Shown here piece by piece: positions 21,233 to 29,263 of a DNA stretch of 64,000 nucleotides. The stretch comes from Methylobacterium sp. Leaf123. GTDB lineage: Bacteria; Pseudomonadota; Alphaproteobacteria; Rhizobiales; Beijerinckiaceae. Position 1 is the first letter of the stretch; the number at the start of each line of letters is the position of its first letter. Made by a program: the position numbers and the translations under genes. The notes under the pieces are model-generated. The model searched no databases. It was given only the letters and a program-made list of their open reading frames with translations, and had not been told where the DNA came from. The stretch is from NCBI RefSeq assembly GCF_001423405.1, contig NZ_LMNS01000009.1, positions 1-64,000 on the forward strand. The letters are read 5' to 3'.

Positions 21233-22951
21233 TCACTCGGCCGCCACGGCCCGCGGCTCCGGGAAGAGATCGGGGAAGTACTTGATCACGGTGCTGACGG
21301 GGTTCGAGGCCGCCTGACCGAGACCGCAGATCGAGGCGTCGCGCATGCATTGCGCCAGCTCTCCGAGCAGATCGGTGTCCCACACGCCGTTCTCCATCAG
21401 CATGCGGGCCTTCTGGGTGCCCGAGCGGCAGGGCGTGCACTGCCCGCAGGACTCGTCCTCGAAGAACTTCATCAGGTTCAACGCGGCACCGCGCACATCG
21501 TCCCGGTCGGACAGGATCACGACCGCCGCCGAGCCGATGAAGCAGCCGTATTTTTCCAGCGTGCCGAAATCGAGCGGGATGTCGTTCATCGAGGCCGGCA
21601 GGATGCCCCCGGACGCCCCGCCCGGCAGGTAGGCCGCAAAGGTGTGACCCTCGGAGATGCCGCCGCAATACTCGTCGATCAGCTCTTGGATCGTGAGGCC
21701 GGCGGGCGCGAGCTTGACGCCCGGCTCCTTGACCCGGCCCGACACCGAGTAGGACCGCAGGCCCACGCGGCCGTTGCGGCCATGGCTCTTCCACCACTCG
21801 GCGCCGCGCTCGATGAGGTCGCGCACCCAGAACAGCGTCTCGATATTGTTGATCAGCGTCGGCCGGTTGAACAACCCGACCTGGAACGGGAAGGGCGGCT
21901 TGTGCCGCGGCAGGCCGCGCTTGCCCTCCAGCGACTCGATCAGCGAGGATTCCTCGCCGCAGATATAGGCGCCCGCGCCCCGGCGCAGATGGATGCGCGT
22001 TCCGCCCTCGGGAAGCTTGGCGATCTCGCGGGCCAGGATCTCGCGGGAAATCGGGTACTCGTCGCGCAGGTAGATGTAGACGTCCGAAGCCTCGACGACA
22101 TGGGCGCCGATCAGCATGCCTTCGAGGAAGCGGTGCGGATCGGTGTTGAGGTAGAGCTGGTCCTTGAAGGTTCCGGGCTCGCCCTCGTCGCCGTTCACCG
22201 CCATCAGCCGGGGCCCGGGCTCGCCGCGCACGGAGCGCCACTTGCGACCGGTGGGGAAGCCGGCACCGCCGAGGCCGCGCAGGCCGCCGTCGTCGAGCAC
22301 CTTCAGCACGTCATCGACCGGCAGCTCGCCGCTGCGCAGCCGTTCCAGCGTGGCGTAGCCGCCGCCAGCGCGATAGGCGTCGTAGTCGACGTAAGGGGGG
22401 ATGTGGGCGTGGGTGTCCTCGGCCTCGACCGCCGCGCGCACGGAGGCGAGATCGGCCCGGTGCAGGAAATTGTGCCCGACCTCGACCGCCGGGGCGTGGT
22501 CGCACAGGCCGACGCAGGGCGCGCGCACGACACGCACCGCATCCGAGGCGAGTTCGCGCTGCAGCGTTTCGAGCAGCTCGTCGGCGCCGAACATCGCGCA
22601 GGTGATGCTGTCGCAGACCCGGATCGTCAGGCGCGGGATGTCGGCCTCGCCCTCCTTCACCACGTCGAAATGCGCGTAGAAGGTCGCGGTCTCGAACACC
22701 TCGGCAAAGGCGAGGCTCATCTCGTCGGCCAAAGCCGCGAGATGGTCGGCGCTGATCTGGCCGTAAGTGTCCTGGATCAGGTGCAGATGCTCGATCAGCA
22801 GGTCGCGCTGACGCGAGCGGGTGCCGAGCAGTTCCTCGATCTCGACCTTGGCGTGGGGATCGACCTGACGGCCCTTCGGAACGGCGCGGGTGACATTACG
22901 GCCACGGCCCGGATGCGCGAAGCGCCGGACAGTCCCACTTGCCTCACTCAT
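21233..22951 (-). CDS. fdh1B: NAD-dependent formate dehydrogenase beta subunit (FDH1)
   Basis: 572 aa. The N-terminal third is NuoE-like, with a thioredoxin-fold 2Fe-2S site (CDSITC and CVGLCDHAP). The rest is NuoF-like: the FMN/NADH-binding block (GRGGAGFPTG-type, here GLRGLGGAGFPTGRKW; NGDEGEPGTFKD) and the 4Fe-4S motif CGQCTPCRSGT near residue 515. It accepts electrons from Fdh1A and reduces NAD+. Fused NuoE-NuoF layout and length match M. extorquens Fdh1B. Gene order beta then alpha in one transcript. Confidence 0.93.
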   Translation of the reverse strand: MSEASGTVRRFAHPGRGRNVTRAVPKGRQVDPHAKVEIEELLGTRSRQRDLLIEHLHLIQDTYGQISADHLAALADEMSLAFAEVFETATFYAHFDVVKEGEADIPRLTIRVCDSITCAMFGADELLETLQRELASDAVRVVRAPCVGLCDHAPAVEVGHNFLHRADLASVRAAVEAEDTHAHIPPYVDYDAYRAGGGYATLERLRSGELPVDDVLKVLDDGGLRGLGGAGFPTGRKWRSVRGEPGPRLMAVNGDEGEPGTFKDQLYLNTDPHRFLEGMLIGAHVVEASDVYIYLRDEYPISREILAREIAKLPEGGTRIHLRRGAGAYICGEESSLIESLEGKRGLPRHKPPFPFQVGLFNRPTLINNIETLFWVRDLIERGAEWWKSHGRNGRVGLRSYSVSGRVKEPGVKLAPAGLTIQELIDEYCGGISEGHTFAAYLPGGASGGILPASMNDIPLDFGTLEKYGCFIGSAAVVILSDRDDVRGAALNLMKFFEDESCGQCTPCRSGTQKARMLMENGVWDTDLLGELAQCMRDASICGLGQAASNPVSTVIKYFPDLFPEPRAVAAE

Positions 22952-23014
22952 GACACGACCTGTGTTCCAGCTTAATGGGGACGAAGGGGCGGGAAGATGC
23001 CGGGGAGCGGGCGA

Positions 23015-23326
23015 TTACTGGCCGCCGAAGGCGCGCAGGGGTTGCCCCGCCTCGGAGCGCGTCCGCATCGCGACCGCCCCGGATGCCTCGTCCAGCGAGG
23101 CGACGCGGGGACCGACCACGGCATCGAGTTCCGTCTCGAACGCGTCGAGCGCGGCATTCAGCCGTTCCAGGCGATCGGCTCCCGACGATCCACCGTCTTC
23201 GGCTTCGAACGCCTTCACCAGGACATCGCGAACCTGGGCGATCAATTCCTGCGTCAGCGGCGGCTTCGCTTGTGCCGCGTAAGCATCCGCAACGGCGGCC
23301 GCGAGGTGGCTGGCCTGCATGATCAT
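23015..23326 (-). CDS. Small hypothetical protein preceding fdh1B
   Basis: A 103-aa acidic, largely helical protein (LAAAVADAYAAQAKPPLTQELIAQVRDVLVKAFEAED...RLERLNAALDAF would be consecutive helices; shown only in part). It lies 63 bases upstream of fdh1B on the same strand and is probably the first gene of the fdh1 transcript. It is unlike FdsD, the usual small formate dehydrogenase subunit. Start is uncertain (ATG at 23326 or 23320; no strong ribosome binding site). A chaperone or regulatory role for FDH1 is inference from position only. Confidence 0.55.
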   Translation of the reverse strand: MIMQASHLAAAVADAYAAQAKPPLTQELIAQVRDVLVKAFEAEDGGSSGADRLERLNAALDAFETELDAVVGPRVASLDEASGAVAMRTRSEAGQPLRAFGGQ

Positions 23327-23392
23327 GCGTGAGAACGGTCGGAATACGAGAGGCTCTGCATCGATCGCTCGCCTGAGTTGAAGGAGGCCCGG

Positions 23393-23404
23393 CCTGATTT
23401 CAGG
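23393..23404. promoter_or_regulatory. Operator-like palindrome 1 upstream of fdh1
   Basis: CCTGATTTCAGG, arms CCTGA/TCAGG, 67 bases before the small gene that heads the fdh1 cluster. The same 12-mer occurs inverted 96 bases further upstream. Confidence 0.45.
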
Positions 23405-23499
23405 CGATATAGTGCAGGCCTTACGTCAGATTGTCATTATATCAAACTGCATGTGGAGCATACCCCGCCAGCGTTCCACGCTGGCTTGCTGTGCGATCT

Positions 23500-23511
23500 C
23501 CTGAAATCAGG
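23500..23511. promoter_or_regulatory. Operator-like palindrome 2 upstream of fdh1
   Basis: CCTGAAATCAGG, the exact reverse complement of palindrome 1. Two copies in one divergent promoter region favour a real binding site over chance. Confidence 0.45.
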
Positions 23512-23917
23512 ACGGCAAAGCCGATCGCGAAATCACCGGCGCAAGCCAACCCGATCCTAGCGCGGAGCGCATCGCCGCCCATTCTGAGGCGACCGAATAC
23601 GCTCGTCGCGGCTGCGAAGGCGATAAACCTTGTGGGCGAATGGGCTGAGGGCGCGGCCCGCGTCAGGTCGTCGGCAGAGTCCGTGCGACGGGGACTTGGA
23701 TGGTGGGAAACACTTCCTCGCTTGGGTTTGCATGGCCCTCAGGAGACCGCGCTCCGACGCTGCGCCCGAATGCGTTGGCGTTCGCGCCGAAAGCCGTGCC
23801 AGTCTCATAAGCATCTCGTCGGGATCCGGGTGCAGGTGGTCGGTCCCCTCGAAAACCGTCGGCGCATCGCCACTTGGTCGCCGCGGCCAGACGGCCCGAT
23901 GGGGTTGGGGAGCAGGT

Positions 23918-25279
23918 GTGCGTAAGCTGGCGTTTCCGGACGGCTCTGGAGTGTGGCTTCCTCTCGGCTTGGGGCTCCTGCTCGTCCTTCTCACCGTCGC
24001 GGCCGTTCACCTGACCCGCCCCACGACATTGACCATCGCGGTCGCCCCGAGCGGCGGCACTGAGCCGGCTCTGCTGCGGGCCTACGCCGACGAGCTTGCC
24101 CGGCGGAAGCTTGGCATCCGGCTGAAGGTCGTTGCCTTCGGCGGGGTGCGCGAGAGCGCGGAGACGCTCAAGGCCGGCAAGGCGGACCTCGCGGTGGTGC
24201 GGCCGGACGTGGTGATGCCCGGCAACGGCCTGACCCTCGCGGTCCTGCGGAAGCTCGCCGCCTTCGTCGCGGCGCCGGGCGCCTCCGGAAGCAAGACCAT
24301 CTCGGATCTCGCGGGCAAGCGATTGGGCATGCTGGCGAGCCGGACGGCCGACCGCGCGCTGCTCCGCGACCTCATCGCTCACCACGGGCTGGAGCTTCAG
24401 ACCGACGCACCGGGCGGCGTGTTGGGGAGTAAGACCGTAGCCCTGGTTCCCATCGAGGAGGCCGACGTTACGGCGGCACTCCGTGACGGGCGCATCGACG
24501 CGATGGTGCTCGTGACGACGCCCACCTCCCCCGCCGCGCGGCGGGTGATGGGCCTGGTGGGCGAGGCGAGCGAGGACGGCGAGGTCACGTTGATCGGCGT
24601 ACCCGACGCGCCCGCTGTGCTGGCGCGCTGGCCGCGCCTGCAGCCCATTACGGTTCCGGCCGCCCTTTACGGCGGCAATCCCCGCCTCCCGGCCGAGGAC
24701 GTCGCGACCGTGGGCTCGTCCTATCGTCTGATGGCGCGGGCCGACCTGTCGCGCAGCCTCGCCGCCGAGGTGACGCAGCACCTGTTCGAGATGCGTGCGG
24801 CTCTGGCCGATTCCGTACCTGCGGCCGAGGAGGTCAGCCACCCGGATTACGAGGACACGGCCGACGCCACGAGCGCCCGCCTGCCGATCCATCCGGGCGC
24901 CCTCGATTACTACGAGCGCGAACAGGAGACCTTCATCGAGCGCTACGAGAGCTGGATCTATCTCGTGGCCATTTTCGGCGGTGGTGTCGGGTCCACGGCC
25001 GCTTGGCTGCGGCAGCGCATCGGGCGCAAGCGCCGGGAGCGGATCGAAGTGGCCACGGCGCGCCTGCTGGAACTCCGCTCGGAGGCCCGCCGCGAAACCG
25101 ACCGTGAGCGTCTGAAGGCAATGGCGGGTGAGGTGGACGACCTCGCGGGCAGCATTGCCCGCCATGCGCTGAACAAGCCGACCGAACTCCGCACCCTTGG
25201 CGCCGCCAACGTGGCCATCGATGCGGCACGCTCGACGGTCAGGCGCGCCCTGGCCAGTGCGGGAAAACCTGTCGGCTGA
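23918..25279 (+). CDS. TAXI-type substrate-binding protein with C-terminal membrane/coiled-coil tail
   Basis: 453 aa from GTG at 23918 (GGAG upstream). Residues 15-33 form an N-terminal membrane anchor (WLPLGLGLLLVLLTVAAVHL), followed by a TRAP-associated TAXI/NMT1-like solute-binding domain (LTIAVAPSGGTEPALLRAYADEL, then VVRPDVVMPGNGL). Near residue 345 comes a second membrane helix (WIYLVAIFGGGVGSTAAWL) and then a charged coiled coil (RKRRERIEVATARLLELRSE). There are no TRAP permease genes nearby, so this anchored variant may sense rather than deliver its ligand. Divergent from fdh1, possibly sharing control. Confidence 0.75.
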   Translation: MRKLAFPDGSGVWLPLGLGLLLVLLTVAAVHLTRPTTLTIAVAPSGGTEPALLRAYADELARRKLGIRLKVVAFGGVRESAETLKAGKADLAVVRPDVVMPGNGLTLAVLRKLAAFVAAPGASGSKTISDLAGKRLGMLASRTADRALLRDLIAHHGLELQTDAPGGVLGSKTVALVPIEEADVTAALRDGRIDAMVLVTTPTSPAARRVMGLVGEASEDGEVTLIGVPDAPAVLARWPRLQPITVPAALYGGNPRLPAEDVATVGSSYRLMARADLSRSLAAEVTQHLFEMRAALADSVPAAEEVSHPDYEDTADATSARLPIHPGALDYYEREQETFIERYESWIYLVAIFGGGVGSTAAWLRQRIGRKRRERIEVATARLLELRSEARRETDRERLKAMAGEVDDLAGSIARHALNKPTELRTLGAANVAIDAARSTVRRALASAGKPVG

Positions 25280-25387
25280 ATGGCATCATTGCCGGGGTGA
25301 CCGCAGCGGCCTCGGATTAGGGACTTTCATCGCCTGAGTGGATTGCAACCTTCGGCGTTGTCCTGTTGCCGAGCAAGGAAGCGGGAT

Positions 25388-26785
25388 TCAGACCCGCAGA
25401 ACCTTGCCGGGATTGAGCAGGCCGTCCGGGTCGAGCGCTCGCTTCAGGCGATGGGCCAAAGCCATTTCCTCGGGCCGACGGCGGCGGGCCAGCTCGTCGA
25501 CGCGGTACTGGCCGATGCCGTGCTCGGCGGAGATGCTGCCGGCGAACCGATCGACCACGTCGTGCACGAGGCGGTTGATCGCGGCGCTGTCATGCTCGGG
25601 TCCGATCAGCACGTTGTAGTGCAGGTTGCCGTCGCCCATGTGGCCGAACACGTTCGGGATGGTGCCGGGTGCGCCCTCGGCGAGCGCCCGGTCGGCGGCC
25701 TCCAGGAAGGCCGGGATCGCCGGGATCGGCACCGAGACGTCGTGCTTGACCGACTTGCCCTGGTGCGCCTCGCATTCGGTGATGCGCTCGCGCAGGCCCC
25801 AGAGGCCGGCGGCCTGGGCCTTGGATTCGGCGAGCACGCCGTCCACGGCGTAGCCCCGCTCCAGAACTTCACCCAGCGTGCCCTCGACCGCGTCCCGCAG
25901 GCCCGAGAGGCTCGATCCCGCCTCGAGCAGGATGCACCAGGGGGAGGGCGGCAGCGGGCTCGGCAGGCCGGCATAGCGCTCCAGCAGATCGAAGGAGCAG
26001 CGCGAAATCAGTTCGAAGGCCTGGATCGTGTCGCCGAGGCCGTCCTGCGCAGCGGCCAGCACCCGGAGGGCTGCTTCCGGGTCGGGCACCGCCAGCAGGG
26101 CGGTCTCGGTGTGGCGCGGCCGGGGCACGAGGCGCAGCACCGCCGCGGTGACGATGCCGAGCGTCCCCTCGCTGCCGATGAAGAGCTGCTTCCAGTCGTA
26201 GCCGGCATTGTCCTTGCGGAGGGAACGCAGGCCATCGACGATGCTGCCGTCGGCGAGCACGACTTCGAGACCGAGCACGAGGTTACGGGTCATGCCGTAG
26301 CGCAGCACGTTGATGCCGCCGGAATTGGTGGCGATCATGCCGCCGACCATCGCCGAGCCCTCCGCGCCATAGCTCACGGGGAACAGCCGCCCGGCGGCCT
26401 CGGCCGCGGCCTGCGCCGCCTGAACCACGCAGCCCGCCTCGACCTCCATCGTGAGGCCGACGGGATCGACCGCGCGGACCGCGTTCATCCGCGCGAGCGA
26501 GAGCACGAGCTGGCGCCCCGAGCCGTCGGGGGTGGCCCCGCCGGCGAGCCCGGTATGGCCACCCTGGGGCACCAGGGCGATGTCGGCTTCCCGGCAAAGG
26601 CCGACGATGGATGCGACCTGCTCCGTGTTCGCCGGCCGCGCGACGGCGGCGGGCTTACCCGGAAACAGGCGGCGCCAGTCGATGGCGAAGGGCGCGCAAT
26701 CGGCCTCGTCCGTCAGCAGGCCGCCCGGTCCCAGCAGGGTGTCGAGGCGGGCGAGAAGATCGGGGGGGAGACCGGTCGCGCTCAT
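25388..26785 (-). CDS. FAD-linked oxidase, probable D-2-hydroxyglutarate dehydrogenase
   Basis: 465 aa. N-terminal PCMH-type FAD-binding domain (PQGGHTGLAGGATPDGSG, then SYGAEGSAMVGGMIATNSGG and GSEGTLGIVTAAVLRLVPRP) and a C-terminal FAD oxidase domain with the metal-binding and active-site blocks VFGHMGDGNLHYN and EHGIGQYRVDEL. This is the GlcD/D2HGDH/D-lactate dehydrogenase family. The neighbour 15 bases upstream is serA. SerA enzymes can reduce 2-oxoglutarate to D-2-hydroxyglutarate, so re-oxidising that by-product is the most economical role; glycolate or D-lactate oxidation remain possible. Confidence 0.82.
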   Translation of the reverse strand: MSATGLPPDLLARLDTLLGPGGLLTDEADCAPFAIDWRRLFPGKPAAVARPANTEQVASIVGLCREADIALVPQGGHTGLAGGATPDGSGRQLVLSLARMNAVRAVDPVGLTMEVEAGCVVQAAQAAAEAAGRLFPVSYGAEGSAMVGGMIATNSGGINVLRYGMTRNLVLGLEVVLADGSIVDGLRSLRKDNAGYDWKQLFIGSEGTLGIVTAAVLRLVPRPRHTETALLAVPDPEAALRVLAAAQDGLGDTIQAFELISRCSFDLLERYAGLPSPLPPSPWCILLEAGSSLSGLRDAVEGTLGEVLERGYAVDGVLAESKAQAAGLWGLRERITECEAHQGKSVKHDVSVPIPAIPAFLEAADRALAEGAPGTIPNVFGHMGDGNLHYNVLIGPEHDSAAINRLVHDVVDRFAGSISAEHGIGQYRVDELARRRRPEEMALAHRLKRALDPDGLLNPGKVLRV

Positions 26786-26800
26786 GGCTCGAAGGATTCC

Positions 26801-28051
26801 TCAGGCGATCCGGGCCTGGATCAGGCGGGTGCGCACCGTGCCGTCGATGGTGTCGAGCTCGGTGAGGATGCCGGCGCGATCGACCGGGGCGGCGTCGGCC
26901 TCCACCACGACGTAGCCCAACTCGCCCTCGGTCTGAAGGTACTGGGAGGTGATGTTGACGCCGCGGCGGGCAAACGCTTGGTTGACGTGGCCGAGCACGC
27001 CGGGGACGTTCCGGTGCACGTGCAGGAAGCGCACGCCGCCGACGCGCGGCGGAATCTGCACCTGCGGGAAGTTGACGGCCCCCAGGGTCGAGCCGGTCTC
27101 GACGTAATCGACGAGCTTGCGCGCGACCTCCGAGCCGATGCGGTCCTGCGCCTCCTCGGTCGAGCCGCCGATATGCGGGGTGAGGATCACGTTCGGGATG
27201 CCCTGGAGCGGCGAGACGAAGCGCTCGTCGTTGGAGCGCGGCTCGACGGGGAACACGTCGACCGCCGCGCCCCGCAGGCGGCCTTCCTTGAGCGCGACGG
27301 CGAGCGCGTCGAGATCGACCACGGTGCCGCGGCTGTTGTTGATGAGGTAGGCGCCGGGCTTCATCCGGCCGATGCGCTCGGCGCTCATGAGCCCGTGGGT
27401 GAGCGGCGTCTCCGGCACGTGCAGGCTCACCACGTCGCTGGCGGCCAGCAGCGCGTCGAGGCTGTCGGCCGGCTCGGTGTTGCCGTGGCGCAGCCGGTCG
27501 GTGAGATCGAAGAAGATCACCCGCATGCCCATCGCCTCGGCGAGGTTCGAGAGCTGGGCGCCGATATTGCCGTAGCCGACGATGCCGAGCGTCTTGCCGC
27601 GAACCTCGTAGGAGTTCTCCGCCGACTTGTCCCAGCCGCCGTCATGCGCCGCCGCGGAACGGGGCGTGATGCGGCGAAGCAGCATCACGATCTCGCCGAT
27701 CGTCAGTTCGGCGACGCTGCGGGTGTTGGAGAAGGGCGCGTTGAAGACCGGGATGCCGCGGGCTCGGGCGGCATCGAGATCGACTTGGTTGGTGCCGACG
27801 CTGAAGCAGCCGATGGCGACGAGGGAGGGGGCCGCATCGAGCAGGCCGGTCGTCACCTGCGTGCGCGAGCGGATGCCGAGGACATGCGCCCCGGCGAGCA
27901 CCGCGGCATCCGCCGGGCCGATCGCGCGCGGCAGGCGCTGCACCTCGTGAAGGCTCGCCCGCGCGAGGACTTCGACCGCCGACGGTGCGATGTTCTCGGC
28001 CAGGACGATGTTGACGTGGTCCTGAAGGGTAAAGCTGTCCGTGCCCGGCAT
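26801..28051 (-). CDS. serA: D-3-phosphoglycerate dehydrogenase
   Basis: 416 aa, the short E. coli-like form. Rossmann domain with GKTLGIVGYGNIGAQ (NAD site) near residue 155, catalytic Arg in NNSRGTVVDLDAL, Glu in the VDVFPVEP block and the His of LTPHIGGSTEEAQ. A C-terminal ACT domain (about 345-416, VLGHVNQAFARRGVNI) suggests serine feedback inhibition. First step of phosphoserine synthesis from 3-phosphoglycerate; serine also feeds the serine cycle in methylotrophs. Start ATG at 28051 begins MPGTDSFTLQ, as expected for the family; a longer open frame upstream is not coding. Confidence 0.9.
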   Translation of the reverse strand: MPGTDSFTLQDHVNIVLAENIAPSAVEVLARASLHEVQRLPRAIGPADAAVLAGAHVLGIRSRTQVTTGLLDAAPSLVAIGCFSVGTNQVDLDAARARGIPVFNAPFSNTRSVAELTIGEIVMLLRRITPRSAAAHDGGWDKSAENSYEVRGKTLGIVGYGNIGAQLSNLAEAMGMRVIFFDLTDRLRHGNTEPADSLDALLAASDVVSLHVPETPLTHGLMSAERIGRMKPGAYLINNSRGTVVDLDALAVALKEGRLRGAAVDVFPVEPRSNDERFVSPLQGIPNVILTPHIGGSTEEAQDRIGSEVARKLVDYVETGSTLGAVNFPQVQIPPRVGGVRFLHVHRNVPGVLGHVNQAFARRGVNITSQYLQTEGELGYVVVEADAAPVDRAGILTELDTIDGTVRTRLIQARIA

Positions 28052-28245
28052 GGTCTCGCCTGCGCCTGTCGTCGTTGAGCGCCCGCCATACATCAATGTT
28101 GCGGTGCGGCAATCGCCGGCGGTTCGCGTTGAGCGACGACCGGGACGATTCGTGACGCGTTTCTCCCGGAAAGCTGGCCGGAACATGGTGTCCCGCCGAC
28201 TCCGCGCTTTCGGCCGAACTGGGCGGGGCGCGAAGAACCGTCCCG

Positions 28246-29253
28246 TCAGCCGGCCAGCCGGCGCAGCTCGCCGCGCGCGATGCCGACGAGGGTGCGGGCC
28301 GCGAGTGCGGCGATGACCGCCGTGGCCAGCGCGAGCAGCGCCAGTGCGAGGATGTCGGCGGGGACCGCGCGGACGTGCTCGGCATAGCGCAAGGCCGCCA
28401 CGGCCATGGCGGCGAGCGGGAAGCTGACGGCCCACCACGAGACGCGGAACGGGCAGCAGCGCGGCAGGTCGCGCAGGCGGCCGAGCAAGACCACGAACAC
28501 GAAGAGGCCGACGAAGAACAGCGCCTCGGCGAAGGCGTCGATCCGCCCGAAGGTCGCCGTGTAGCTGGAGAAGCCGACGGCGAAGGGCGCGACCAGGATC
28601 ATCAGCGTCGGCCGCTGAGCCGGCGGCAGCGGCTCCTCGAAGACGAGGCGGGCGAAGACCAGGGTGAAGAGCGGGACGGCGAAGAACAGCCCGATGCTCA
28701 GCGCAGCCATCGCCAGCGTCTGCGTATAGGGCAGGCCCAGGGCGGGGGCGGCGAGCGGGACGTCGAGGAGGCCGACCACCGGCACCATCCAGGCGGGGGT
28801 CGCGTGGGCGAGCTGCTGGCGGCTGCCCATCCATCGGCTGACGATGAGGACGGCGAACAGTGCCATGCCGCCCGCGCCGACGATCCAGGCCACCGCCGCG
28901 AGCGCCGGGCTGAGATCGTGCAGCACGAAGGGCAGGAGCAGCAGGCTGATCAGGACGGTGCCGAACAGGTTGCCGGCGATCGGGTGGCGGAACTCGGCCA
29001 TCACCGCCGGCCAAGCCGTGACCGCCTTCGCGCCGTAGGCCAATGCCAGGGTAAGGAAGGTGAGCAGCGCCCCCCAGCCGATCGCATCGGCGACGAGGAT
29101 GGGCAGGCCGTAGCGCGCGGCGGCGAGGCGCCACGCGACGCTCAAGCCCGTCAGCCCCATCACCGAGCCGAACAGGGCCACCGGCAGGTAGTCGAACCGC
29201 GGCACCGGGACCGCGGGTGCCTCCGTTGTTGCTGGGGCCAGGGGAGTCGCCAT
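28246..29253 (-). CDS. TDT/SLAC1-family membrane transporter
   Basis: 335 aa with about ten transmembrane helices and the TehA/SLAC1/malate-permease fold pattern (FDYLPVALFGSVMGLTGLS at the start; FRHPIAGNLFGTVLISLLLLP; FSSYTATFGRIDAFAEALFF). Members move tellurite, C4-dicarboxylates, sulfite or small anions. Start placed at ATG 29253; a GTG at 29271 is also possible and would add six residues. It follows the IorB-type gene on the same strand and may be co-transcribed with it, which would fit export or import of an organic anion made or used by that hydroxylase. Confidence 0.78.
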   Translation of the reverse strand: MATPLAPATTEAPAVPVPRFDYLPVALFGSVMGLTGLSVAWRLAAARYGLPILVADAIGWGALLTFLTLALAYGAKAVTAWPAVMAEFRHPIAGNLFGTVLISLLLLPFVLHDLSPALAAVAWIVGAGGMALFAVLIVSRWMGSRQQLAHATPAWMVPVVGLLDVPLAAPALGLPYTQTLAMAALSIGLFFAVPLFTLVFARLVFEEPLPPAQRPTLMILVAPFAVGFSSYTATFGRIDAFAEALFFVGLFVFVVLLGRLRDLPRCCPFRVSWWAVSFPLAAMAVAALRYAEHVRAVPADILALALLALATAVIAALAARTLVGIARGELRRLAG

Positions 29254-29263
29254 GCCGCCGCCC

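Larger units (their letters stand above)
23327..23917. promoter_or_regulatory. Divergent promoter region between fdh1 and the TAXI gene
   Basis: About 590 bases without a supported gene. It contains an AT-rich patch (23400-23470) and three dyads: CCTGATTTCAGG at 23393-23404, GCCAGCG/CGCTGGC at 23467-23485, and CCTGAAATCAGG at 23500-23511. The first and third are exact reverse complements of each other and each is nearly palindromic (CCTGA-WW-TCAGG), as expected of repeated operator sites. Confidence 0.5.

Noticed and set aside
25343..28078. Plus-strand open frame of about 911 codons opposite serA and the flavoprotein gene
   Set aside because: It spans two clear genes and the gap between them on the other strand, and its product is compositionally biased.
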